Counted from the first letter of the stretch, positions 35,130 to 46,600 are shown. The stretch is 64,000 bases of DNA from Maylandia zebra (GCF_041146795.1 NC_135170.1:21880033-21944032); one strand, 5' to 3'. Numbers and translations: made by a program. Notes: generated by a model not told the origin, from the sequence alone.

Positions 35130-36970
35130 CTAGCAAAATGGAGACAGTTTCAAATCCATAACTGTATAAAATGTATAAATTCTAGTAAATTATTTTTTCA
35201 AAATTATAGTTTTCAATAATACATAGTTTTTAGTGTGTGAATACCATGATAACTTTGAAGTCAGCAGCAAGGTGCCAATCAGTAACACGTAGTAAAAACA
35301 AAAATAAGGCAGTCCAAATTCAAGCTGGAATGGATGAAGCCCAAAGGAGTTGTCACGGCCGATCAGGGGATTTGTATGTGTTGAGAATCAAGTGTTGAGA
35401 AAAGTAGGAAGGGCTGGTTTTATTGCAGGGCGGATGGGAGTGGCTCACAGGCTGCAAAAAGACAAAGAAAAAATGCCTTTGTGAGAAATAGAAACAGAAT
35501 TTCTAATGAATGAAACTAATGAAACTATGTAATTTCTATTCTGCATATGTCCAAGTCAGCAGACTGTGTTAATTATAAGGCTGAAGAGTTTACAACTGAA
35601 AGGAAGCTTTGATAGCTGATGAAAAATTTCAAATGTTAAGCTAAGCTCAAAATACATATGTTATATTGTTTTATGTTTTAGCAGTTCCAAAGACTGGTAA
35701 CCATTGTAACCTTCCTGAAAGTAAAGCTTACCTGAACTCAGGCTTAAATTTACTTTAAGACAATCATCTTTGTATGGACATGAGTAATAACATATGCAAA
35801 ACTAAAGCCATGTTAGAATAAGTAAATCTGATGTATGTATTTAGCATTTGTATTTTAACCTTTTAGTCATTTCTTATGGATGCATGTTGTTGCTCTTGTC
35901 GACACTTGTAAGCTCTTGGTTTCCTTTTATTAGTAAATTACATCAGCATTTTGCACTCAGTTTCAACATACTGCAGTGGCACCAGAAAAAAAAAACTTGA
36001 GATAAAAAACAGAGGCAGTTTCTTCTGCCCTCGTGTGGTGTATCATGTAATTACAATGCAGGTATGCGCAACTGTAACATTATTTGTGCATAACTGAATT
36101 GTAACTACTTAAGTAAAGCTAATTCTGGGAAGGTAACTTTGTCATTGTTAGTATTTCCTGTTCTCCTACTATTCACCAGCAACCGCAACATTTAAAAGAG
36201 AACATAATAGCTCTCCCTAAGAATAAACTGGTGGAAAAACAAGTGCTTTCAATGAAAACGTTGGAAAGCATGAGACAACTTCACCTGCTATAGCCAGTGA
36301 ATCATTATTGTCTTTTAAACAGCAGAAAGAGTTGCTGTTGATCAAGTTGAAGCACATTTAAACAGAAAATCTAATGTATGTTTTCAGGATTTTGATTTGT
36401 TTGTTTTTTTATAACCTTTTTATTATTTTGTATTTCCAATTTCCAACTAACAGAGTTGCTCTTAAGATATATTGATCTTTTTGCGTATTATTTTTGTTAA
36501 GTTGACAGTAAAGCTAAATCAGAGTGCCCTCTTCAAAAGCTGTGTTTACACTGACAGACTTGCTGGTTGGTCCAAAAAAAAAAAAAAAATAGGTATAATA
36601 AACTTTGTGAAGAATAAATGTAGCTCATGTGCTACAAAAAGAAAGAAAAACAAACAAACAGAAAAAAACAAAGAACAAAAAACCCCCCAAGTATAAGATC
36701 ACAATTATGTCACACATAAAGCAAGGTCAGAAAGGTTGCAACAGGAATGCCTGGATGATGAACAGAAACCAAAACTATGATCATGTGCATGTTTTAATAA
36801 ACAAAACCATCTAATGCAAATCTTCCAAAAAGGTATGGAAAGTTTCCATTTGCCAAATACATGTTTGTTTCAGAATCCTTATCACACACTGAGTAATTAG
36901 GTTCATATCTTAAAATCTCTTACAGGTATTATTGGTATATAAGTATCTTATAGGTATACATGTTTGAGTC
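35130..36970. other. Gene-free stretch upstream of gene A
   Basis: The presumed promoter and 5' UTR of gene A should lie here, but no TATA box, CpG cluster or non-coding exon could be fixed. A short LTR-like piece (TGTCACGGCCGATCAGG, about 35,353-35,450) resembles the right end of the repeat at 40,126. Confidence 0.4.
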
Positions 36971-37033
36971 TGTATGTTTTCTTCCTTTCACATAGCAAAA
37001 TTGGTATGTCCCGGATCTGGCCCACACAATGTG

Positions 37034-37197
37034 CTTACACATGGCCCACATACCGCAAAGAATGACGGCCCTTTGGTGGCCCAGATTTGGCCCACACTGG
37101 TGGTCCTGTACTGGGCCACGTGTGGACTACCTCTGGCAAACCTGATCTGGGCCACCAAAGGGCCGTCATACTTCGTGGTATGTGGGCCATGTGTAAG
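37034..37197. repeat. Foldback inverted repeat, 53-bp arms
   Basis: Arms 37,034-37,086 and 37,145-37,197 are reverse complements with about four mismatches, around a 58-bp spacer. TGGCCCA/TGGGCCA motifs recur through arms and spacer. It is probably a short foldback element related to the repeats at 37,588 and 42,373. Confidence 0.75.
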
Positions 37198-37587
37198 TTG
37201 TGTGCAGCCCAGAACAGTTTCAGCTCTGGCCCCAGATGTCAGCCCTAATGTGTACCTTAATCAAACCATGTAATAACAAAATGTGCCAGACAGTGAATGG
37301 ACTGACTTATATTTACCACTTTTCTAATTTCCCGGCTTACTTAAAGCACTCTATACATAATGCACCCAATTGCACACTTTCTCTAAATTGAGTGCTTCCT
37401 AATTACATTCATACTCTTGACATGCAAACTGGAGGAGCCAGGGATCGAACCACTGACCTTGCAATCAGTAGGTGACCTCAGAAAACTGTCAAACCTGTAT
37501 TTGAAACGTTGGCTACCATAGCAGTATAGTATTGCAACATGGGATTTGGGTCTTCTAACTAAAATAGGAAAATAGGAACATAAATAG

Positions 37588-37740
37588 TGCCATCATTGCC
37601 AGACCTGGACCACACCTGGTTGACATACACTGTGCCATGACACTGGTCAGTCAGAAGTGCCAGCTTGATGCCAGATCCAGGCTAGACATGTTTTCTATGA
37701 GCATGGGCCACATAACCCAAACCAAAATCGAGCCAGATAT
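37588..37740 (+). repeat. Dispersed repeat, copy 1 of a flanking pair
   Basis: It matches 42,373-42,530 closely (CACACCTGGTTGACATACAC, GTGCCAGCTTGATGCCAGAT). The two copies are in direct orientation and bracket a hAT, an LTR-like repeat and a Tc1 element. Confidence 0.75.
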
Positions 37741-40124
37741 TGGCTGTATCCCAATTCAGGGTCTGCAGCCTTAAAGTACGCAGCCTCAACGGTCCTCAAG
37801 GGCCGCGTACTCAAAGACCGCTAAGGCCGGAAGTGTGAGGCTTGTGAAATGGGACGGTCTAGCCTCCGTCGTGCTGCCCAGGTTGCCTAGCAACCATGAT
37901 AGCTGGAAACGTGTGGTTGACAGAAAAGAGAACACATTTTGTTCGTTTGTTTGTTCCTACATGAGCTTTGTGTGATTTAATAAGTATCTGTGGCTGAGAC
38001 CACAGGACTGTGAAACATGATTGTTGGGCTTCATAGCTGTACTGAACAAAGATTAGCTAGTAAATAACAATTAGTTAATGTTGTTCATGAGACTAAAGTC
38101 AGTGTAAATATGATATGGCCAATATTATAGTTATTATACTAATCATTAGTTATTACAGCAGTGAGTTTGAACTCTCAAATCAAATCACTTCTATTGTCAC
38201 ATCACATGTGCAGGTACACTGGTACAGCACATATGAGTGAACTCTGTGTCAAATACGGAGCTTCAGTAAAGATTCAAGTTGCAGCTATTCATATGTCCTA
38301 TCACCTTAAATCTTCACTCAAAGACACTCAAGTATCTTTGACAGTGTATATATAGATGTATTATATATAAGAGACAAATGTTGTTCCTTCAGTATGTTGG
38401 CATTATTACGTTTGGCTCAATGCTTACATATATATGTGTAAAAAGCAAATGTATGAGCTGTGATAACTGTGAGAATGAAGAGTAGACTGATGTATTAAAT
38501 ATTCCTTTATTGGGTGAGAAAATCAGACCATGTCATAACTGTTTTAAGTCATACAGAATAGATATCAGAGCCTTAAACAGGCTGACTTCTGCTAAATGGG
38601 TCAAACTGGACAGAAAGTATACAAACACATAACATCCTTATAGAATATGATGTAACACTATAGATCAACTTACCTCAGAATATATAAAGCATATAAACAA
38701 TTACAGCAAAATGATGCAACAAACACAGCAGTACTACTAATCCAAAATACTCAAAGCTTCACAGAACTGAAACAAACATTTATTTTTAGGTCCATTCTGC
38801 TGCAGATACATACTTTAGGTTTCTGAATATTAAACTTGTTGCTGCCTTTCATAGTGTGTAACTTGAAGGCCCTGAGTACTTTCTCCCACACTGAAAACAC
38901 TGGAATGATAAAATTATTTGAACATTACCTAATAAGACTGATTCAGGACAGACAATTAGTTATTTTAAACTTTTCTAGCAGTCCTTCACAAACAGGGAAC
39001 AGTCTGTTTATTCTCTCCATCTGTCAGCTGCTGCTGGCTCTTCCTCCTCCTCTTCCTCACACACTGCTGAGTTTGTCCTGGTGGATCATCAGGGGTGCAA
39101 AGCCTCACAGATGATGTGCAGCAGTGGGTCCCTCAGTCTGTCCTCACTCTGGACACTTGCAGTTGTCACACATGGAAATCAAATGTGTGATAAGCTGCAG
39201 GATTCAAACACAAGTGTAACTTATAAATACATGTTCATACTTTTATTCCACAATCAGAGAGAAAGAAACAGAGAGAGAGTGCAGGACAGACAGACGGGTG
39301 GCAGTCTCAGGTGTACACACTGCTACAAAACAGCACAAAAGAAGGAGGATTTAGTGTTTGTGTTATTACGAGTGCTAAACAAGAAGAGTTCCCAGATGGT
39401 ACAGTGGACACATGTGTGACTCCTGTGATTAAAGAATCTTTCTTTCAGCTTAACGAGTGAACCGTCAGCTCGTTCAAACACACGTTAAAGTCCGTTTGGC
39501 TCGACACCACCGAACAGAGGCAGCAATATAACAGAGCTAACATTAACAGTGCAGTGGATCCTGCTTGTGCCGTGATATTCAGGACTGCAAACCGAGCAGC
39601 ATCACTGACTTTCAGCTTGTTGTGTTTGTGGATATATGACTGACTTTAATTATCCACAAAATCATCACATTCTCTGTAAAATTAAGGTTGACTATTGTAT
39701 TATTATATTTTAAAGGCTTTAAAAGCAAGTAAAAGCTGAACGTACAAACATCGCTAATGGCAAATAACTTTGCCGACATGTGGCCAACAGTAATGTTTTC
39801 ATGTTCCTCATTATTAAACATTTGCACATAAATAAGTGACATAATATTCAGTACTTACTTTTCACAGTTTACTCTTCGGCCGCTCCGCTTCTGCCGTCTG
39901 CGGCAGAATTATCCACACCGACTGCCGCGCTATGAATTGTGGGATATATGGGACCACGAAGTCTACACTGCCACAGCCTTAAAATTCAGGGAAATGAAGG
40001 ACGCATTTGAGGGCCGCATTTCGAGCAGCCTTTGAATTGGGACAGCCTTCGGCGCACCACTGTGACATAATTGGCCTTGAAATGCAGCCTTTAAGGCTGC
40101 AGACCCTGAATTGGGATACAGCCA
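37741..40124. mobile_element. hAT element, non-autonomous (2.4 kb)
   Basis: Perfect inverted ends of 36 bases begin TGGCTGTATCCCAATTCAGG. The ends with GGGACAC/GGGATAC and CCCAATT are typical of a fish hAT family whose other terminus occurs at 58,283-58,406. No clear 8-bp duplication was found. No transposase ORF is present; the 92- and 112-codon ORFs inside look fortuitous. Part of it (39,577-39,678) recurs at window position 1. Confidence 0.75.
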
Positions 40125-40125
40125 T

Positions 40126-40746
40126 TGTCACGGCTGCCGAGGCGAGCTGTGTGGTGTTGGAGGGAGAAAGGACCCAAAACGCAGGTAGTAGATGATAATG
40201 CCTGTGATGTTTATTTGCACAGTGGCGTAGTGGCAAAACAGGCAAAGAGGGATAACAAAACTAAAGAAACCTAAACTGGGAAAACTAAATAACCAACCTG
40301 AGATGACAGGGTGAGCGGCAGAGCGCCGCAGACAAGGAACAGGACACCGTGGAACACAGACGAACCAGCAACAAGCAGAAGAACACACAGGGCTTAATTA
40401 CACACAGCAGTAATCAGGGGATGAGAGACAGGAGGGCAACACACCTGGGAGAAATCAGAGCCGACGGGACAGGGGAAACGTAAATAGAACACACTCACAT
40501 GAGACGGGGACCTTCAGAATAAAACAGGAAACTCAGACACAGAGAACCAGACAAGGCACTGAACTAAACAGACAGATTCACAAACAGACAGTGTGACACC
40601 AAAGACAGACAGAACACAGAAGTGGGACCAGGTGAGGCACAGAACAAAACCTAACAAATGGCAAATCATAACAGAATACATACTGAGAATAAACAAAAGC
40701 ATAAAGAAACACAAAACACTGAGTCAGTAGACTCAGGACCATAACA
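40126..40746 (-). repeat. LTR-like repeat (about 620 bp)
   Basis: It opens TGTCACGGCTGCC and closes GGACCATAACA, so it has TG...CA ends. On the minus strand it reads TGTTATGGTCCTGAG..., the same family as 62,922-63,510, with related sequence at 47,890-48,300. Probably a solo LTR; a target duplication is not evident because it abuts two other elements. Confidence 0.5.
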
Positions 40747-40750
40747 GATA

Positions 40751-42354
40751 CAGTGGGGCAAAAAAGTATTTAGTTAGCCACCGATTGTGCAAGTTCCCCC
40801 ACCTAAAATGATGACAGAGGTCAGTAATTTGCACCAGAGGTACACTTCAACTGTGAGAGACAGAATGTGAAAAAAAAATCCATGAATCCACATGGTAGGA
40901 TTTGTAAAGAATTTATTCGTAAATCAGGGTGGCAAATAAGTATTTGGTCAATAACAAAAATACAACTCAATACTTTGTAAGATAACCTTTGTTGGCAATA
41001 ACAGAGGTCAAACGTTTACTATAGGTCTTTACCAGGTTTGCACACACAGTAGCTGGTATTTTGGCCCATTCCTCCATGCAGATCTTCTCGAGAGCAGTGA
41101 TGTTTTGGGGCTGTCGCCGAGCAACACGGACTTTCAACTCCCGCCACAGATTTTCTATGGGGTTGAGGTCTGGAGACTGGCTAGGCCACTCCAGGACTTT
41201 CAAATGCTTCTTACGGAGCCACTCCTTTGTTGCCCGGGCAGTGTGTTTTGGATCATTGTCATGTTGGAAGACCCAGCCTCGTTTCATCTTCAAAGTTCTC
41301 ACTGATGGAAGGAGGTTTTGGCTCAAAATCTCACGATACATGGCCCCATTCATTCTGTCCTTAACACGGATCAGTCGTCCTGTCCCCTTGGCAGAAAAAC
41401 AGCCCCATAGCATGATGTTTCCACCCCCATGCTTCACAGTAGGTATGGTGTTCTTGGGATGCAACTCAGTATTCTTCGTCCTCCAAACACGACGAGTTGA
41501 GTTTATACCAAAAAGTTCTACTTTGGTTTCGTCTGACCACATGACATTCTCCCAATCCTCTGCTGTATCATCCATGTGCTCTCTGGCAAACTTCAGACGG
41601 GCCTGGACATGCACTGGCTTCAGCAGCGGAACACGTCTGGCACTGCGGGATTTGATTCCCTGCCGTTGTAGTGTGTTACTGATGGTGACCTTTGTTACTT
41701 TGGTCCCAGCTCTCTGCAGGTCATTCACCAGGTCCCCCCGTGTGGTTCTGGGATCTTTGCTCACCGTTCTCATGATCATTTTGACCCCACCGGATGAGAT
41801 CTTGCGTGGAGCCCCAGATCGTGGGAGATTATCAGTGGTCTTGTATGTCTTCCATTTTCTGATGATTGCTCCCACAGTTGATTTTTTCACACCAAGCTGC
41901 TTGCCTATTGTAGATTCACTCTTCCCAGTCTGGTGCAGGTCTACAATACTTTTCCTGGTGTCCTTCAAAAGCTCTTTGGTCTTGGCCATGGCGGAGTTTG
42001 GAGTCTGACTGTTTGAGGCTGTGGACAGGTGTCTTTTATACAGATGATGAGTTCAAACAGGTGCCATTCATACAGGTAACGAGTGGGGGACAGAAAAGCG
42101 TCTTACAGAAGACCTTACAGGTCTGTGAGAGCCAGAGATTTTCCTTGTTTGAGGTGACCAAATACTTATTTTCCACCCTAATTTATGAATAAATTTTTTA
42201 CAAATCCTACCATGTGAATTCATGGATTCTTTTTTCACATTCTGTCTCTCACAGCTGAAGTGTACCTCTGGTGCAAATTACTGACCTCTGTCATCATTTT
42301 AAGTGGGGGAACTTGCACAATCGGTGGCTGACTAAATACTTTTTTGCCCCACTG
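40751..42354 (-). mobile_element. Tc1/mariner element, apparently complete (1,604 bp)
   Basis: Inverted terminal repeats of roughly 200 bp start CAGTGGGGCAAAAAAGTATT at both ends. TA dinucleotides flank it at 40,749-40,750 and 42,355-42,356. It encodes a full-length transposase, so it may be recently active. Confidence 0.95.
40967..41989 (-). CDS. Tc1-like transposase (340 aa, intact)
   Basis: It cuts and pastes the element at TA sites. The N-terminus holds paired-type helix-turn-helix regions ([20 protein letters not shown], then a second HTH around [10 protein letters not shown]) joined by a GRPR-like basic linker (RSGAPRK). Catalytic acidic residues are visible: [20 protein letters not shown] and PIENLWRE. 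Exactly 34 residues lie between the second aspartate and the glutamate, the DD34E signature. Length is normal for the family. No internal stop. The host spliceosome is not needed. Confidence 0.95.
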   Translation of the reverse strand: MAKTKELLKDTRKSIVDLHQTGKSESTIGKQLGVKKSTVGAIIRKWKTYKTTDNLPRSGAPRKISSGGVKMIMRTVSKDPRTTRGDLVNDLQRAGTKVTKVTISNTLQRQGIKSRSARRVPLLKPVHVQARLKFAREHMDDTAEDWENVMWSDETKVELFGINSTRRVWRTKNTELHPKNTIPTVKHGGGNIMLWGCFSAKGTGRLIRVKDRMNGAMYREILSQNLLPSVRTLKMKRGWVFQHDNDPKHTARATKEWLRKKHLKVLEWPSQSPDLNPIENLWRELKVRVARRQPQNITALEKICMEEWAKIPATVCANLVKTYSKRLTSVIANKGYLTKY

Positions 42355-42372
42355 TATGCCATGCCATCGCAT

Positions 42373-42530
42373 AAACAGTGGCATCATTGCCAGACATGCC
42401 CCACACCTGGTTGACATACACTGTGCCATGACACTGGTCAGTCAGAAGTGCCAGCTTGATGCCAGATTTGGGCCAGACCTGTTTTCTATGGGCCTGGGCC
42501 ACATATCCACACCACAATCTAGCCCAGGGA
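42373..42530 (+). repeat. Dispersed repeat, copy 2 of a flanking pair
   Basis: Direct-orientation match to 37,588-37,740, ending where a MITE-like segment begins. Confidence 0.75.
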
Positions 42531-42612
42531 TGGGCAATCTCAGTCCACGAGATGTCTCTGCAGGTTTTAGATCCCACCTTGGGTCAACACACCTGAATCA
42601 CATGATTAGTTC
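42523..42612 (+). repeat. Truncated hAT-type MITE
   Basis: CAGGGATGGGCAATCTCAG..., then CAGGTTTTAGATCCCACC and CACACCTGAATCACATGATT, match the left half of the MITE at 29,099-29,277. The right half is missing. Confidence 0.65.
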
Positions 42613-42689
42613 ATGCATGTATGTGTGTTGCATAAAATTTTCACTATGTAATAAATGTCCCCTACAACCACTAAGAGGTCGCATGTACA

Positions 42690-43015
42690 CATAAACATTG
42701 CAGTACCAGACTGTGGTCAGACAGTGACTCAGTTTGCTTTTGGATAACCAGGTTTCATATTTGCATAAGGAAATATGCAAATGTTGTGACATGCAAATAT
42801 AAAGTACAAATGATTTGGGAACATGATGTCCTCCATCCCCTCTTTCCAACCACATTTATGCAAATGTTCTCTGCCACCACTGCACACACCCCAAATATTT
42901 TCACTGTGATCCTCTTTTCTTTGATTTTTTGCTCCCTGTTAGAATTTCTGGATGCAGTTAAAATGATATTGTGTGATGAAATTGTGCAAAAAGAAACTGA
43001 CTTATCATAGTGTCT
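42690..43015. repeat. Dispersed repeat, uninterrupted copy
   Basis: It shares GATTTGGGAACATGATGTCC, GCAGTACCAG and GCACACACCC with 46,085-46,600. At 42,748-42,752 it carries the intact target CCAGG that the other copy has split by a solo LTR. Confidence 0.7.
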
Positions 43016-43062
43016 GAAGGAAAGATTTAAAAAACATTTGACATAACACATAATCACCACAG

Positions 43063-43661
43063 ATAAATAGTAATTTTTGGTTCACCGAAGCAAACGTTTT
43101 TTCTATCCATTCATTAAAAGTGTCAATACTTGAACTGGGTGTCCGATATATACAACTTATTATAACATTTCTCTTTTTTTCATTCATAATCTCAATAGTC
43201 AAACATTCCAAAATTCCATCAATAGCCATAGACATAGTTGTTACAACATTATATTTTATAGAGTTATGAACATATATAGCAACCCCGCCGCCCGCCTTAT
43301 TTAATCTATTCATGTATTTTAAATCATATCCATTCAAACAAAAATCTATTCCTTTATCGACATTGAACCAAGTTTCAGTGATGGCTATAACACTAAAGGG
43401 GCGAGAAAATTGTTGCAAATAGTCCTTAATGAAATCAAAATTAGAGTACATACTTCTGCTGTTAAAGTGAATTAATGAGAGCTTCCCGTCTAGGTTAATT
43501 TCTTTTTCATATTGTTCCTGAGTGAAATAATTACAATTTTTAACAAAAGAAGAGAGAAAGTTACTTTCAGAATCTATTTCTGGATCTATTATATTATGCT
43601 CCTTATATTCACAATCTAGATCAATTACTTTCTGTTGAAGAACTAATTTCAACGTGTCCAT
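43063..43661 (-). pseudogene. LINE ORF2, endonuclease domain only
   Basis: Apurinic-type endonuclease of a non-LTR retrotransposon: LSLIHFNSRSMYSN, AITETWFN (catalytic glutamate) and GGGVAIYVHNS, then CIYRTPSSS and a final FICGD where GDFN is expected. The frame leaves the family sequence there, and the reverse transcriptase is absent. It overlaps the stop region of ORF1 by a short gap (43,662-43,692). Clade is CR1/L2-like, uncertain. Confidence 0.75.
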
Positions 43662-43692
43662 GTCATTTCCTGGTGTAATTGATACATTGGTG

Positions 43693-44415
43693 TCAGTTAT
43701 ACTTGTCCAGATCCTCCATGTTCCTCACTATCAGTACTTTTGCCTCTTCTGGTGTCCCGTTTAGCTTAATGAAAATCTTACAGTTTGTTACCCATGTATG
43801 TTGTATTTTACCGTTCTTCTTCAGTTGCCTTGCCTTCCTCGCGATGTCTGCGTTTTTTCGTGTCAGATGCTCATTAATGAAAACGTCCGTGCCTTTCAGT
43901 TTGCGTCCTTGTTTCAGCAGTGCGACCTTGTTCTTCCGATTGACAAATCTCATAATGATGGCCGGCAGTCTGTCACTCCTCCTGGGCAGTGAGTGACATG
44001 CTTCTATGTGCTCCAGGTCCATCTCTATCCCCTTGCTTTGGAGGAAGGACGCCACCTGTTGCTCTACCGAGCGGGTCTCCTCGTCGCTGGGCTCCCCGAC
44101 GTTCCCGGCCACCGCGCGCGCGTACGAGCGCGGCTTGATTTTAATACCGCTGATGACCACGTCGTTCGTACGGGTGTACTGCTCCAGCTCATCCACCCGC
44201 CGCTCGAGATCCATGATCCGTCTGTCCTTCTCGGCATTTTGGAGGCGTAGCTGTTTTACCTCCTCCAGAAGCCCCAGAAGCAGCTCCTGCTGTGCCCTGA
44301 CGGCGGCCACGTCTCCGCACAGCGCTCCGAGGGAGGTTTTAATGTCCTCAACCTCCTCTGGTGTTGGGCCTTTCTTGGGTGGCATACTGAAGCGAGAGCA
44401 CGAGGCGGCCACCAC
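43693..44415 (-). CDS. LINE ORF1 protein
   Basis: 240 codons; a second in-frame methionine (MPPKKG) at about residue 11 may be the true start. Residues about 40-80 form a leucine-rich coiled coil (EEVKQLRLQNAEKDRRIMDL). The rest resembles FP25-type or L1-like ORF1 nucleic-acid chaperones (TRTNDVVISGI, FINEHLTRKNADIARKAR). In an intact element it would bind the LINE RNA. It is open, but its partner ORF2 is truncated. Confidence 0.75.
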   Translation of the reverse strand: MVAASCSRFSMPPKKGPTPEEVEDIKTSLGALCGDVAAVRAQQELLLGLLEEVKQLRLQNAEKDRRIMDLERRVDELEQYTRTNDVVISGIKIKPRSYARAVAGNVGEPSDEETRSVEQQVASFLQSKGIEMDLEHIEACHSLPRRSDRLPAIIMRFVNRKNKVALLKQGRKLKGTDVFINEHLTRKNADIARKARQLKKNGKIQHTWVTNCKIFIKLNGTPEEAKVLIVRNMEDLDKYN

Positions 44416-44456
44416 GAGGGACCCGGAAGCGGAATTTCTGATGATGGCGCCTGGCT

Positions 44457-44690
44457 AGGCCTGCTGGCTGATGGTGGAGCCTGGCTGTGGCCTACTGGCT
44501 GATGGTGGAGCCTGGCTGTGGCCTGCTGGCTGATGGTGGAGCCTGGCTGTGGCCTGCTGAGCCTGGCTGTGGCCTGCTGGCTGATGGTGGAGCCTGGCTG
44601 GGTCTGCTGGCTGTGGCCTGCTGGCTGATGGTGGAGCCTGGCTGTGGCCTGCTGGCTGATGGTGGAGCCTGGCTGGGTCTGCTGGCACCC
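44457..44690. repeat. 31-bp minisatellite
   Basis: About seven units of GCCTGCTGGCTGATGGTGGA plus GCCTGGCTGTG, some shortened to 20 or 13 bases. It lies directly upstream of LINE ORF1 on the minus strand, so it could be the LINE's repeated 5' UTR. ORFs rich in repeated SASRPQP-like units come from it. Confidence 0.9.
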
Positions 44691-44779
44691 TCCAAGGAAA
44701 CAGGTGGCCTTCAGATTGAGAACGTCCTTTCTAGGCACCTCCAGTGGCATCCAGTCCTTAGATGGCACCGCTCGGTCCT

Positions 44780-46080
44780 TGCAGCAGATCGTTGAGTCGA
44801 TTGTGAGGTAGTGTAAAGATGAATGAATCGGCCGGGTTATTGCACGCTGTCAACTGTAAAATGTGTCGATAGCTGACAAGTACGCCAACCACAGGGACAG
44901 CAGCAGCCAGAGGAGCGGCTGGATGTGTCATTTGATCTTGGATGTAGTAAGCGAGGTACGAAGAACGGACCCCGTAGCACAATATAATTTATTGTGTTCT
45001 GTATACGTCACTACAATGTGATTTTGGAAATATATATACAGACAACAGGCTCTTCCGCGGCAATCTCTTGTCGTCAATAAGCAACATTTAGGGAGCTCTA
45101 TAGTATTCAATGAGAGGACCCTGCACGTCAATTCTTGACGCGAGGGGGGTACCCTGCACGTCGATAAGTGAAGCAGAGGGAGCCTAACCATGCGTCACAC
45201 ATTTGACGAGTTGGGAGTGAGAACGTGTTGCAATTAAAGGAGTTGAACTGACTAACAAATCTCAGTCACCTAAACTAAGACGAAAGTTTAGACAACATGT
45301 GATTTTTCATTAAGATAACAATTGGTTGTGTTACAAGAACAAACTCTATTTCTTGACTTAACTTAAAAATTTAAGGCAGCCCTATTTTTAAGTTGAAACA
45401 ACAAGTTATATTTTACAGTGTAGGAAGGCAGCAATCCAAATACAAAAAATTACTGTTGATATCCCAGAATAGGACAAGTTCAAATCATTTGCACACATAA
45501 TGACTCGTTTGCACGCATGATAAATGGTGTTGGTGGTGCAAGACGTCATTGGTTTTGAGGAAAATTAGGCCACGTCTAGTCAAACTAGTGTGCAAATCAC
45601 TTGTATGTACTCCAGGATATCTACAGCAGCTTTTTGCCTATCCAAATAAGAAACTTCTTTATTCTAAAAAAAACCAAACAAACAAAAAACAACCTTGGTG
45701 TGTGCCACAACTCTCTGGTATCTGCATTAATTTCAACACTTTCTGTAGCATTTCTAACTCTACACATCTAAATTCAAATCCCTTGGATGAGTGACAAAAC
45801 GTTTCTCCCACTGAAAACGCTACATTCAGATGAACAGAATCCACCTTTTGGAATTTTCCTACCTGGATGACTCAGCATGCATCAAGACAACTCTGTTGTG
45901 ACTTAATGTCACACTGAAGGGGTTTATTATTGTCATGTCCAGGAAATAAAGTGTTTCAATCACCTATATGGTCACAGGGGTATAAAACCAAGCGCCTAGA
46001 CATTTAGACTTATCCTACAAACATTTATGAGACCAGATCACCTTTGTGATGAACTGACTTTGAGACCTATCCCCTCCATC
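44780..46080. other. Gene-free stretch
   Basis: No gene recognised. At 45,785-45,885 there is an inverted fragment of the repeat seen at 54,316-54,540 (AAACGTTTCTCCCACTGAAA). GC content is higher around 45,040-45,200 with two GTACCCTGCACGTCGAT-like repeats. Confidence 0.45.
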
Positions 46081-46084
46081 ACAG

Positions 46085-46268
46085 ACGCACACTGCAGTAC
46101 CAGTCTCTGTGGCCAGACAGTGGCTCAGAGTTTTTGTTTAGGATAACGAGGTGTGGCATTAACCCGACCCGACGACGTTCAAAACACTCGTTAACACCTT
46201 TTATTGCACACTTTTTTCACACTGTTGCCGTTCATCTTTCCAGCTGCCAGCCACACACCACCACCACC

Positions 46269-46320
<52 letters not shown>

Positions 46321-46600
46321 GCAGAGAGAGCACAGACTTTAAGCCGGCGAGGCGTAATTGACGATGCCACTGCAGGTGCATCCATCACCCCTGCAGCAGC
46401 ACCGCAGACCACGCCCTGTTATACCAGGTTTCATATTTGCATGGGCAAACAGCTGCTTTGATTCCCTGAAATATGAAGTACAAATGATTTGGGAACATGA
46501 TGTCCTCCATCTCCTTTTTCCAGCCACATTAAAGCCAATGTCCTGTTCCACCCACTGCACACACCCAAAGCAAACAACCTCATGCAAACAGAACACACCA
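46085..46600. repeat. Dispersed repeat, copy split by a solo LTR
   Basis: The left part 46,085-46,151 and right part 46,424-46,600 together match 42,690-43,015. The interruption is the LTR at 46,152-46,423. Confidence 0.7.
46152..46423 (-). mobile_element. Solo LTR (272 bp) with (AAT)n tract
   Basis: It begins TGTGGCATTAACCC and ends CCTGTTATA. The target CCAGG follows at 46,424-46,428, and CGAGG, one change from it, precedes at 46,147-46,151. The orthologous empty target is seen in the repeat copy at 42,748-42,752. An AATAAAAGG poly(A)-like motif appears on the minus strand. The (AAT)n tract covers 46,268-46,320. Confidence 0.65.

Noticed and set aside
41061..42008. A 315-codon open frame on the plus strand
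   Set aside because: It is the antisense shadow of the Tc1 transposase at 40,967-41,989, whose minus-strand frame has all the catalytic motifs.
44457..44690. Possible CRISPR-like array
   Set aside because: Units are directly tandem without unique spacers, and the genome is eukaryotic.
44256..44768. A 170-codon minus-strand ORF rich in Gln/Pro/Ser
   Set aside because: It is made mostly by reading through the 31-bp minisatellite and overlaps LINE ORF1 in another frame.
46268..46320. Poly-Asn/poly-Ile ORFs over the (AAT)n tract
   Set aside because: They are produced by a microsatellite inside a solo LTR and have no family similarity.
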